Notes: generated by a model from the sequence alone, not told the origin. A DNA stretch of 11,064 bases from Gammaproteobacteria bacterium (GCA_028281205.1 JANQKJ010000248.1:1-11064), one strand, 5' to 3'. Shown: positions 1-6,454, numbered from the stretch's first letter. Numbers and translations are program-made.

Positions 1-700
1 ACCAGATGATTATGCCTGTTGCAGCTAAGATTAACAGCAACGCAGATGCAATGGACATAATATTTTGTCCCCACTTTCCGAGTAATCTCCCGCTATGTAA
101 GTCGAGTAGCACACGCTCATAATTAATTTCATTACTTCGTGCATGTTCTTGTACGGAACTGTTAATCTCATCAGGTGTAGTAATAGCTGCAACCCATTTA
201 GGGTGAGGGCCTTGTAACGGCTGCCAAGCCGATAGTCCTTCGCTGCCTTTCCAGTAAGTATTTACGCCGCGAATTACTGGAAGTCCACCTTGAGTAATAG
301 AAATGCCTAGAGGCTTTTCTGGTAGCCCTGAGTAACTACCAATTTCATCTATCAGTTGCCCTTGGTTGTCGATCAACAACAGGCTTGATTCGGTGGCAAG
401 TAACAAATCTGATTTTAGGTTTACTGCGCCGACGATATTTTCTGATAGATTAAAAATATATTTGCCGTCGAGATAAATGAACTCGCTGGCTTGCGAAATT
501 ATATGATCATCCGTGCTAAACGAGGTAACTGAGAAGTCACCAATATTGTAGTGCTTGAGTAGCCATGCAGTGCTGATGTAAGAGCGATTGAGCTTAAGTG
601 AGTCGCTAAAATTCAATAGTAATCCAGTCACAGATAGTATGATGACGAGTATCGATATTACAACGCCAATATATCGGTGCCATACATGTAACTTTGCCAT
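1..700 (-). CDS. PepSY-type transmembrane protein, partial (C-terminus beyond window)
   Basis: The minus-strand frame opens with ATG at 700-698 and stays open for 233 codons to the left edge, so the 3' part is missing. It begins with a His-containing stretch (LHVWHRYIG, H5 and H8) leading into TM1 at about residues 10-30. A periplasmic region of about 180 residues follows, then a motif around LDLHSGRLLGKWG (199-211, H202), and the next TM helix begins at about 213-233. This layout is typical of PepSY-associated TM proteins, inner-membrane proteins that in characterised ferric-siderophore reductases carry haems and move electrons across the membrane. H8 and H202 are plausible haem ligands by inference. 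An in-frame TAA lies two codons upstream, so this is the first possible ATG, but no clear Shine-Dalgarno is seen. It lies 100 bp downstream of the FMN-binding gene on the same strand and probably belongs to the same unit. Exact subfamily uncertain. Confidence 0.8.
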   Translation of the reverse strand, partial: MAKLHVWHRYIGVVISILVIILSVTGLLLNFSDSLKLNRSYISTAWLLKHYNIGDFSVTSFSTDDHIISQASEFIYLDGKYIFNLSENIVGAVNLKSDLLLATESSLLLIDNQGQLIDEIGSYSGLPEKPLGISITQGGLPVIRGVNTYWKGSEGLSAWQPLQGPHPKWVAAITTPDEINSSVQEHARSNEINYERVLLDLHSGRLLGKWGQNIMSIASALLLILAATGIIIW

Positions 701-733
701 AGTTAGTTATTATTTTTAGTTCGGCCTAGATTT

Positions 734-786
734 AACTGCATAGCAGAGCAGTTTAATAGTGTTAAAGCGAATTTCTATATCGCTTT
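734..786 (-). other. Two intercistronic stem-loops between FMN-binding and PepSY genes
   Basis: AAAGCGA (764-770) pairs with TCGCTTT (780-786) around a 9-nt loop. AACTGC (734-739) pairs with GCAGTT (748-753) around an 8-nt loop. The first lies about 15 nt after the stop of the FMN-binding gene. Neither is followed by a long U-tract, so they could be an attenuating or processing element rather than a full terminator. They may alter the ratio of the two gene products. Confidence 0.35.
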
Positions 787-800
787 TGGATGCGGGTGGG

Positions 801-1337
801 CTACTGATTTTCGGCGATGACATGCTCATGCAGATAGAGCGCCATACGAGATAATTTTTTCATGGCATCAACAGACATAGTCGCACCAGTAATGTTGTCA
901 ATGTGGTGGCTTAGCTTTTGTTTGGGTAGCAGATGTGCGCCATAGAATTGTTGGGTGAAAAAATCATGGCGTATTTCCCAGCCTCGACTTTCACGAAAGA
1001 TCAGAACTTTAAACTCTTCAATCTTGTTGTCAGACACCGCAAAGGCTGCTGTAATCGGTAGTTCTTTACCGATCTCTTCAAGAATCCAAACCGTGCGTCC
1101 ATCTTTTTGCCAGTAGGGGACGCGAATTGATTTGTAACGATGTCCGAGGATTTTTTTAATGTCTTTTTTTAAGTCTCCCTTAAGTAGTAAGCGTGATGGT
1201 TCAGGAGCTGCATGATTGAAGATATCTGACAAGAAAACTTCGGGTTCAAGATAAACTCCTTTCGCACTGACCAAATTTAAAATGGCCAGTGCGATCAGAG
1301 AAACAAAAAATGTAAGTTTAATTTTGCTTTTGTACAT
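801..1337 (-). CDS. Periplasmic FMN-binding domain protein with covalent flavinylation motif
   Basis: A 178-residue protein with an N-terminal hydrophobic signal (about 8-25, ending VSA-K) that would send it to the periplasm or anchor it there. Near the C-terminus D147-N-I-T-G-A-T153 matches the Dxx(S/T)GA(S/T) motif. In NqrC/RnfG-type FMN_bind domains the final Thr/Ser of this motif receives FMN through a phosphoester bond made by ApbE. T153 is therefore the predicted attachment site. The following AMKKLSRMALYLHEH helix also fits the family. It lies 36 bp downstream of the porin gene and 100 bp upstream of the PepSY-TM gene, all on the minus strand. A flavin carrier beside a PepSY-TM protein suggests an extracytosolic electron-transfer pair. 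The ATG at 1337 has no convincing Shine-Dalgarno, so translation may depend on readthrough from the porin cistron. No apbE gene is visible in the window. Confidence 0.85.
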   Translation of the reverse strand: MYKSKIKLTFFVSLIALAILNLVSAKGVYLEPEVFLSDIFNHAAPEPSRLLLKGDLKKDIKKILGHRYKSIRVPYWQKDGRTVWILEEIGKELPITAAFAVSDNKIEEFKVLIFRESRGWEIRHDFFTQQFYGAHLLPKQKLSHHIDNITGATMSVDAMKKLSRMALYLHEHVIAENQ

Positions 1338-1373
1338 TGAAAGAATGTATGAGTTTAATGATTGCTTAATTGC

Positions 1374-2729
1374 TTAGAAGCTCCAACCAACGCCGAGGTT
1401 GAATCCATCAAGATCATTGTCGCTATCGCGATCTTCGTCGTCTTCAAACTGAACATCCGCTTTTAATACCACATTCGGATGTAGCCAGTAGTTTAGCCCT
1501 AATAGGTAACGATTTTCTTCGGAGTCTTCAGCTTCACCATCGTTACTGCCAGCACGCTCATCAATAAACTCGTAACGAGCAAATATGCCTAATTTGTCAG
1601 TGACCCGCCATGAGGGCTCGACATACCAACCTTCCATTTCATCGCGACCGTCGCCATCATCTAAATCTTCAACAGCGTCGTCAATGTCCCAACGTGAGTA
1701 GAGTGCGCGAAAGCCGAAAGGACCATTTTCATAGATCACGTGAGCAGTAGATAATATACCGTCTACGGATCCATCTGCTTCGATGTTGTCACGTCTTAAA
1801 TTGCTATTTGACGTTTCATCTTGGACCATGTCAGATTGATATTGCACACCTGCGGCTAATTCTAGGCCAGGTATGCCTGTGTATTTGATGCGCCCAGTGC
1901 CTGCAAGTGAATCAGCGTTAGCGCGCGCTCCACTTTGGCGAGCATCACGAATATCCAGATCGCCATCATCAAATTGCAATCCTTCATGGATGCCGAGGTC
2001 ATAGCTGAATCCATCAGCAAACTGACCATGGCCTTTGACACCAATTACACGATAAGTCGTGGGGATAATGCGTGATTCAACACGTGGTCGTTCAACACCA
2101 TAAAATGTTTCTGGCTCATGAGTTTCGTTGATAATACCTAAAGGCACGAGGTGCAAACCGGCAAGTGCACTATGATTTTGTGCATAGTCCCACTCCACAT
2201 AGGCTTGCTCTAACTCAAGCGCACCAGGGTCGTCATCACTTCTGCCTGCGCGGGTATGCTCAATTTCTGTCTCTGAGAAAAATCTTAAATTTTCAGTGAA
2301 TTGATGGCCGATGTAAAAAATGAATCTTTGTACGTCAAGCTCGTTGCTGATGTTGTCACTGTTGTCACTGTTTTGTGTACCATTATTGTAAAGCACTTCA
2401 GCATAGCCACCAATTTGTGTTTTCTCGAACCAGCGATTAATACCTGCTTGGTCGTCTATGGCTTCAGCGGCAGCTTCTGCAACTTCTGTTGCTTCTTCTG
2501 CTGTTTCGCTAGCGACTTGTGCTGATGCGGCAGCCTCTTCGGCAGCTTTTCTAGCATCTTCTACAGCTTTCTGATTTTCTTCTCGCTCTGACATCAAGAA
2601 TTTAACAGCGGCTTTGAGCTGTTCGTATTCTTCTTTGTCGACCATGATTTTTTCATTTGCAAATCCATTGCTGGTGAAAAATATTGTCACAGCCACGAGT
2701 AATCCTAATGAAAATTGCTTGATTTTCAT
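1374..2729 (-). CDS. Outer-membrane porin (phosphate-selective porin O/P-like) with N-terminal coiled coil
   Basis: A 451-residue precursor. Residues 1-24 form a signal peptide (cleavage likely after SNGFA). Residues about 30-92 are a Glu/Ala-rich helical segment (VDKEEYEQLKAAVKFLM followed by many A-E-E-A units) predicted to be a coiled coil. From about 104 onwards comes an alternating beta-strand pattern with a final aromatic residue (GVGWSF), the usual outer-membrane barrel signature. The barrel resembles the OprO/OprP-type porin superfamily. Many extracellular-loop-like stretches are very rich in Asp/Glu, for example the DDGDGRDEMEG and FEDDEDRDSDNDLDG regions, suggesting cation rather than phosphate affinity (inference). 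The start is supported by AGGGAG at 2737-2742, 7 nt upstream of ATG. It is the first gene of a minus-strand unit with FMN-binding and PepSY genes, and is divergent from imelysin across a region with a Fur-like site. Confidence 0.85.
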   Translation of the reverse strand: MKIKQFSLGLLVAVTIFFTSNGFANEKIMVDKEEYEQLKAAVKFLMSEREENQKAVEDARKAAEEAAASAQVASETAEEATEVAEAAAEAIDDQAGINRWFEKTQIGGYAEVLYNNGTQNSDNSDNISNELDVQRFIFYIGHQFTENLRFFSETEIEHTRAGRSDDDPGALELEQAYVEWDYAQNHSALAGLHLVPLGIINETHEPETFYGVERPRVESRIIPTTYRVIGVKGHGQFADGFSYDLGIHEGLQFDDGDLDIRDARQSGARANADSLAGTGRIKYTGIPGLELAAGVQYQSDMVQDETSNSNLRRDNIEADGSVDGILSTAHVIYENGPFGFRALYSRWDIDDAVEDLDDGDGRDEMEGWYVEPSWRVTDKLGIFARYEFIDERAGSNDGEAEDSEENRYLLGLNYWLHPNVVLKADVQFEDDEDRDSDNDLDGFNLGVGWSF

Positions 2730-2797
2730 ATATATACTCCCTAAGTTACTGAAAAAATTGAATTAAATTATTTTTTGTCTAGAAATAATTCGGCGAA

Positions 2798-2826
2798 AGC
2801 ATATAATAATATTAATGCAAACGCAA
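2798..2826 (-). promoter_or_regulatory. Candidate sigma-70 promoter of the porin unit
   Basis: On the minus strand TTGCGT (2821-2826) and TATGCT (2798-2803) are separated by 17 nt. The -35 element lies inside the Fur-like site at 2817-2835, the arrangement expected for iron repression. The -10 is only a moderate match. Confidence 0.4.
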
Positions 2827-2835
2827 CTCATTCTT
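2817..2835 (+). promoter_or_regulatory. Putative Fur box between porin and imelysin genes
   Basis: The 19-mer beginning GCAAACGC and ending CATTCTT matches the classical GATAATGATAATCATTATC consensus at 11 of 19 positions by eye. It is in the same register as two better sites in this window, which also start with GCAAA. The right half is good and the left half is degraded. It could serve both divergent units. Confidence 0.4.
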
Positions 2836-2921
2836 ATTAATATTTATATCTTTATTCAATAGAGAGCTGTGTTAAATTCACAGTTAAAATGTTAATTAAT
2901 GGTTCCAACAACGGGTGACAG

Positions 2922-2942
2922 ATGCATACATGATGTATGCAT
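2922..2942. repeat. 21-bp palindrome in the imelysin leader
   Basis: ATGCATACAT (2922-2931) and its exact reverse complement ATGTATGCAT (2933-2942) are separated by a single G. The element ends 9 nt before the AGGA Shine-Dalgarno of the imelysin gene. It could be an operator for a dimeric repressor or, as RNA, a short hairpin. The one-base spacer favours a DNA-binding site. No regulator is encoded nearby. Confidence 0.6.
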
Positions 2943-2963
2943 TTAATTTATAGGATTTAAATC

Positions 2964-4157
2964 ATGATCAGAAATACAAGACGTATTTGTCTGATGTTTG
3001 CTTGCGCATTATTCGCAAGTACAACGTCTATCGCGACAACTACTACGGCCAAGGATGTAGGTCATCATTATGTAAAGTTAGCTCATAGTATGTTTGACGA
3101 TGCGCGTGAAACTGCCATAAGACTAGACAGGGCAGTTAATGAATTTATCGAGCATCCAAATGCCACAACACATAAGCAAGCCAAATCAGCATGGATCGCC
3201 GCCCATACCGCTTATTCACAAACAGAAGTATTTCGATTTGGTAATCCTAATGTCGATGATTGGGAAGGCAAGGTAAATGCTTGGCCGATGGATGAAGGAT
3301 TATTGGATTATGTGCATGCTGATTATCAATATGAAGACGGCAATCCGCATGCTAACGAAAATATCATTGCTAGTAATATTGCTATTAATACTGAATTAGT
3401 AGAAAGCATGCATGAAAAAGCGGGCTCCGAAGCTAACGTGGCGTCTGGTTACCACGCTATAGAGTTTTTGCTTTGGGGGCAAGATTTGAATGTCGATAAA
3501 ACAGCAGCAGGAACTCGTTCATATACAGATTACTTACAAGGTGAGGCATGTACTAATGCACCCTGTGAACGGCGGGCGCATTACCTTAAAGTAACATCCA
3601 CATTGCTACTGCAAGACCTCGATCAAATGCTCGAGCAATGGCACCCTCAAACCGGAAGTTATGCGAAAGTGTTTACACAACTTCCAGAAAATGAACAAGT
3701 AAACAGAATTTTACTAGGTATTGGTGGTTTAAGTTTTGGCGAGTTAGCCGCGGAGCGTATCCGTGTGGCTTTAATTGCGAACTCCCAGGAGGATGAGCAA
3801 TCGTGCTTCAGTGATACGACGGATATGGCTATACTCAGTAACACCATTGCAATAAAAAATATTTACTTGGGTCAATATGAGACCATACAAGGGACACTAA
3901 TTGTTGGACCATCCTTAAGCGATCTTGTGGAAAATATCAATTCTGAGTTAAACCAGGCATTGATTGGTCAGCTGGAGTCTAGTGTGATGACTGCAAATGA
4001 AATTTCACAATTTGCTAGAAGTGGCGAGCCTTTCGATCAACAGATTCTCAAGGGGAATAAGCAAGGGAAAATGCGCTTAGAAAAATTAATTGATCAATTA
4101 AGAATCCAAACAGTGACAATAGAAAAAGTTGCAGAAATAGTCGTAGCTAATAGTTAA
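2964..4157 (+). CDS. Imelysin family periplasmic iron-related protein (IrpA-like, peptidase M75 superfamily)
   Basis: A 397-residue precursor with a signal peptide (about 1-24, SIA-TTTT). The imelysin hallmark G162-Y-H164-A-I-E167-F-L-L-W-G-Q-D174 is present, containing the GxHxxE motif. A second family-type motif QEDEQSCFSD occurs at 275-284, and both helical repeats of the fold appear to be covered. The usual His near the end of the second motif (SCFSDNTH in relatives as I recall them) is Asp here (SDTTD). Members are Fur-regulated periplasmic or membrane-attached proteins linked to iron uptake, and the proposed ligand is an iron-containing species. Protease activity is doubtful for most members. 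The start is supported by AGGA at 2952-2955, 8 nt before ATG. The gene is followed after 19 bp by the di-heme DUF1111 gene, a well-known pairing. The second imelysin and DUF1513 genes often found in such loci are absent. Cys196 and Cys201 could form a disulfide. Confidence 0.9.
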   Translation: MIRNTRRICLMFACALFASTTSIATTTTAKDVGHHYVKLAHSMFDDARETAIRLDRAVNEFIEHPNATTHKQAKSAWIAAHTAYSQTEVFRFGNPNVDDWEGKVNAWPMDEGLLDYVHADYQYEDGNPHANENIIASNIAINTELVESMHEKAGSEANVASGYHAIEFLLWGQDLNVDKTAAGTRSYTDYLQGEACTNAPCERRAHYLKVTSTLLLQDLDQMLEQWHPQTGSYAKVFTQLPENEQVNRILLGIGGLSFGELAAERIRVALIANSQEDEQSCFSDTTDMAILSNTIAIKNIYLGQYETIQGTLIVGPSLSDLVENINSELNQALIGQLESSVMTANEISQFARSGEPFDQQILKGNKQGKMRLEKLIDQLRIQTVTIEKVAEIVVANS

Positions 4158-4176
4158 TAGCGCAAGAGTATTAATA

Positions 4177-5556
4177 TTGTCTAAATATCTAGCCTTCTTT
4201 TTATATTTCTATTGTTCGATCGCGTTAGCTAAACCCCCGTACTCAGGGGGTGGCACGACCGTGTTCAATGAAAGTGTTAATGCGTATTCGAAACCGGCAA
4301 ATAATTTGCCATATTCAAGACGCGATGGTTTTTTTATTGGTAATGCATTTTTCAGAAACCCCTGGGTCATTGCACCTTCTTCAACTACAGCAAGAGATGG
4401 TCTTGGGCCGCTATTTAATACCAATACCTGCCAATCTTGTCATGTGAAAGATGGCAGAGGTGAACCATATGTTGGCAATAAACCAAAGGTGGCTTTATTA
4501 GTTAGGTTAAGTGTTAATTCCAATAACAGCGACAGAGATAATTCTCAATTTATAAAACACGGTTTAATTCCTGAGCCTACTTACGGTGGTCAAATACAAC
4601 CCCGGGCAATTCCTGGTGTAGCGGCTGAGGCTAAAGTGGCACTGGAATGGAGTGAGACTGAATTTAAGTTTCCTGATGGAACATCGGTACAGTTGAGAAA
4701 ACCACAAGTTATTCTTAGTCAGCTCGCATACGGTGAGTTACACGAAGAAACAGTTTTATCAGCACGAGCAGCGCCTGCCATGATTGGGCTAGGACTGTTA
4801 GAGGCTATCCCAGAGTCAACTTTGAAAAGTATCTCAGAGAGTCAATACCAAAGTGACACAGGTGTTTCAGGCAAATTAAATATGGTGTGGGATGAGCTCC
4901 AACAAAAAACGGTAGTAGGCCGATTTGGTTGGAAGGCTGCTATGCCCAATGTAAAACAACAAGTTGCATCGGCTTTTTCTGGCGATATTGGTATCACTTC
5001 AAAAATTTTCCCTGAGCAATTATGTACAAAAGCACAAAAGGAATGTCTTTCTGCACCATCAGGAGGTAATCCTGAACTTGATGACGAGTTTCTTGATTTT
5101 GTTACTTTTTATTCCAAGACTCTAGCTGTACCAGCGCGAAGAGATATTAATAATCAACAAGTGATGATGGGAGAGCAGTATTTCCGTGACATTGGTTGCA
5201 ATCAGTGTCACCGAGAATCAATAATAACCGGGATTGATAAAAACTTTCCTGAACTCAGTAGGCAAGAAATTCATCCTTACACAGATTTATTATTACATGA
5301 TATGGGTGAGGGCTTAGCCGATCATAGCCGCGAGTTTTTAGCAACGGGTACGGAGTGGCGAACGCCACCTTTGTGGGGTATAGGGTTGCTTGAAACAGTT
5401 AATGGGCACACCAAACTATTACACGATGGGCGTGCCCGTAATGTTGAAGAAGCCATTTTATGGCATCAAGGAGAAGCACTTTTTGCTAGAGATGCGTATA
5501 CAAATTTGCCCCATGAAAAGCGGCAGAGTTTGCTTAAATTTATTAACTCTTTATAG
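4177..5556 (+). CDS. Di-heme cytochrome c of the DUF1111 family (di-haem oxidoreductase, 'thiol oxidoreductase')
   Basis: A 459-residue secreted c-type cytochrome. The TTG start at 4177 follows AAGAG (4164-4168) with 8-nt spacing and gives a compact signal peptide (LAFFLYFYCSIALA-KPP), so the TTG is preferred. Two haem-binding CxxCH sites are visible: C85-Q-S-C88-H89 and C341-N-Q-C344-H345. The C-terminal family signature includes MGEGLADHS (376-384), TPPLWGIGL (396-404) and LLHDGRARNVEEAILWH (414-430). The family is distantly MauG/cytochrome c peroxidase-like, and its biochemical role is not settled. The name thiol oxidoreductase is historical. It follows the imelysin gene at 19 bp and is almost certainly co-transcribed. 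The likely role is periplasmic redox change of iron or of a partner during uptake (inference). Cys283 and Cys290 are a possible extra disulfide. The gene ends 5 bp from the stop of the convergent bfr gene, leaving no room for a dedicated terminator. Confidence 0.92.
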   Translation: MSKYLAFFLYFYCSIALAKPPYSGGGTTVFNESVNAYSKPANNLPYSRRDGFFIGNAFFRNPWVIAPSSTTARDGLGPLFNTNTCQSCHVKDGRGEPYVGNKPKVALLVRLSVNSNNSDRDNSQFIKHGLIPEPTYGGQIQPRAIPGVAAEAKVALEWSETEFKFPDGTSVQLRKPQVILSQLAYGELHEETVLSARAAPAMIGLGLLEAIPESTLKSISESQYQSDTGVSGKLNMVWDELQQKTVVGRFGWKAAMPNVKQQVASAFSGDIGITSKIFPEQLCTKAQKECLSAPSGGNPELDDEFLDFVTFYSKTLAVPARRDINNQQVMMGEQYFRDIGCNQCHRESIITGIDKNFPELSRQEIHPYTDLLLHDMGEGLADHSREFLATGTEWRTPPLWGIGLLETVNGHTKLLHDGRARNVEEAILWHQGEALFARDAYTNLPHEKRQSLLKFINSL

Positions 5557-5561
5557 CAAGC

Positions 5562-6044
5562 TTAGTCAGAGCTATCCTTAAGCATCATTTCTTGCAAGTA
5601 ATTTTGAATGCCAGCATGTTTGATTCTGTCGAATTGCTCTTCCAGCCAGTCCACATGCTCCTCTTCACTTTCAAGAATGCTTTCAAGTATTTCGCGCGAA
5701 ACATAGTCGTTGACGCTTTCACAATAAGCTATCGCCTCCCTTAAGTCAGGGATAGCTTCCATTTCTAATTGTAAATCACATTTGAGCATTTCTTCTGGTG
5801 ACTCACCAATAAGAAGTTTCCCAAGTTGTTGTAAATTGGGTAATCCTTCTAGAAATAAAATGCGCTCGATAAGCATGTCAGCATGTTTCATTTCGTCAAT
5901 CGATTCATGGTATTCATGATCGTTTAACTTCATTAGTCCCCAATTTTTATACATACGCGCATGCAAAAAATATTGGTTGATAGCAGTTAGCTCATTTTTT
6001 AAAACAGTATTAAGAAATTCGATAACTTTAGCGTCACCTTTCAT
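5562..6044 (-). CDS. bfr: Bacterioferritin
   Basis: A 160-residue protein of normal bacterioferritin length. All ferroxidase-centre residues are in canonical positions: E18, E51, H54, E94, E127 and H130. M52, the haem b axial ligand shared between two subunits, is present, as is Y25. It should assemble into a 24-mer cytoplasmic shell that oxidises Fe(II) and stores it as ferric mineral. The start at 6044 is preceded by a strong AAGGACG Shine-Dalgarno (6051-6057). The gene lies 147 bp downstream of bfd on the same strand, but the gap holds its own Fur-like site and a candidate promoter, so it may be transcribed separately or from both. Its 3' end converges with the di-heme cytochrome gene with a 5-bp gap, so read-through antisense transcripts in both directions are likely. 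Confidence 0.97.
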   Translation of the reverse strand: MKGDAKVIEFLNTVLKNELTAINQYFLHARMYKNWGLMKLNDHEYHESIDEMKHADMLIERILFLEGLPNLQQLGKLLIGESPEEMLKCDLQLEMEAIPDLREAIAYCESVNDYVSREILESILESEEEHVDWLEEQFDRIKHAGIQNYLQEMMLKDSSD

Positions 6045-6089
6045 TATTATCGTCCTTGTAAAGTAAGAAGTGGCAAATAAGTATTATAA

Positions 6090-6119
6090 ACTATAATTTA
6101 CTAAACTATTGATTCGCAA
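6090..6119 (-). promoter_or_regulatory. Candidate bfr promoter
   Basis: Minus-strand TTGCGA (6114-6119) and TATAGT (6090-6095) are spaced by 18 nt. A better -10 hexamer, TATAAT, lies at 6083-6088 but lacks a good -35 at 17 nt. The Fur-like site at 6140-6158 lies about 20 nt upstream of the -35, so Fur bound there would be upstream rather than overlapping. Confidence 0.35.
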
Positions 6120-6128
6120 TTGGAAATG

Positions 6129-6146
6129 CAATCGTAGTAACGATTG
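6129..6146. repeat. Inverted repeat next to the bfr Fur site
   Basis: CAATCGT (6129-6135) and ACGATTG (6140-6146) are perfect 7-bp arms around AGTA. The right arm overlaps the first 7 bases of the Fur-like site. On the bfd transcript it would form a hairpin about 45-65 nt after the stop, without a U-tract. Confidence 0.5.
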
Positions 6147-6158
6147 ATTATCATTTGC
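6140..6158 (-). promoter_or_regulatory. Putative Fur box upstream of bfr
   Basis: Read on the minus strand, GCAAATGATAATCAATCGT contains the perfect core TGATAATCA and matches the classical 19-bp Fur consensus at about 13 positions. It sits in the bfd-bfr gap, about 95 nt upstream of the bfr start. Confidence 0.65.
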
Positions 6159-6191
6159 ACAAAATTTAATGGTAGGGTTTGAAGCGAGTGT

Positions 6192-6419
6192 TTAGGCTAC
6201 GCTAACAAGAATTTCTGTGTGGGTCTGTTCTTTTACGACTATACTTTTTTCGCATTGATTGCGGGACTGGCGTATGCATTGTCTTGCGTGGTTTTTGCAT
6301 TCACCGCATTGAGTAGCAACACCTAACTTTGACTGCACATCAGCGAAGGATGAAGCGCCATTGCTTATCGCTTCTTTAATCTCGCTGTCAGTAACTTGTT
6401 TGCAGATACATACGAACAT
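6192..6419 (-). CDS. bfd: Bacterioferritin-associated ferredoxin
   Basis: A 75-residue BFD-like [2Fe-2S] protein. The four cluster cysteines C4, C6, C38 and C41 have the family spacing (MFVCIC and QCGEC). Bfd docks on bacterioferritin near the haem and delivers electrons that reduce the core, releasing Fe(II) when iron is scarce. It is directly upstream of bfr, which supports this role. The C-terminal tail after about residue 55 (KSIVVKEQTHTEILVSVA) is more variable and not diagnostic. The N-terminus is fixed by homology because C4 is a ligand, yet no Shine-Dalgarno precedes the ATG. The candidate promoter places the transcription start at or next to the start codon, so the mRNA may be leaderless. 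A strong Fur-box-like site covers the promoter. Confidence 0.95.
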   Translation of the reverse strand: MFVCICKQVTDSEIKEAISNGASSFADVQSKLGVATQCGECKNHARQCIRQSRNQCEKSIVVKEQTHTEILVSVA

Positions 6420-6425
6420 GGTTTA

Positions 6426-6454
6426 AAGGTAATGCAAATGAGAATGATTGTCAA
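6426..6454 (-). promoter_or_regulatory. bfd promoter, probably giving a leaderless transcript
   Basis: A consensus -35 TTGACA (minus strand, 6449-6454) is followed by a 17-nt spacer and TACCTT (6426-6431) as a weak -10. The start codon begins 6 nt after the -10, so transcription would begin at about the A of ATG. Confidence 0.5.
6434..6452 (+). promoter_or_regulatory. Putative Fur box over the bfd promoter
   Basis: GCAAATGAGAATGATTGTC matches the 19-bp Fur consensus at about 14 positions, the best site in the window. It overlaps the TTGACA -35 and most of the spacer of the bfd promoter, so iron-loaded Fur would block it. It may also influence the divergent gene starting at 6535. Confidence 0.7.

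Noticed and set aside
2301..2525. Cys- and Phe-rich 74-codon plus-strand frame
   Set aside because: It is the complement of the Ala/Glu repeat region of the porin. The Cys/Phe clusters come from GCA/GAA codons read backwards, not from a real small protein.
2460..2580. Apparent repeated CTTC/GCTGC pattern resembling a minisatellite
   Set aside because: The periodicity follows the Ala- and Glu-rich coding sequence of the porin coiled coil. No exact tandem unit is maintained.
3447..3485. HxxE in imelysin as evidence of a metallopeptidase
   Set aside because: The motif is conserved in non-proteolytic imelysins and no HExxH zinc site is present, so I do not call a peptidase.
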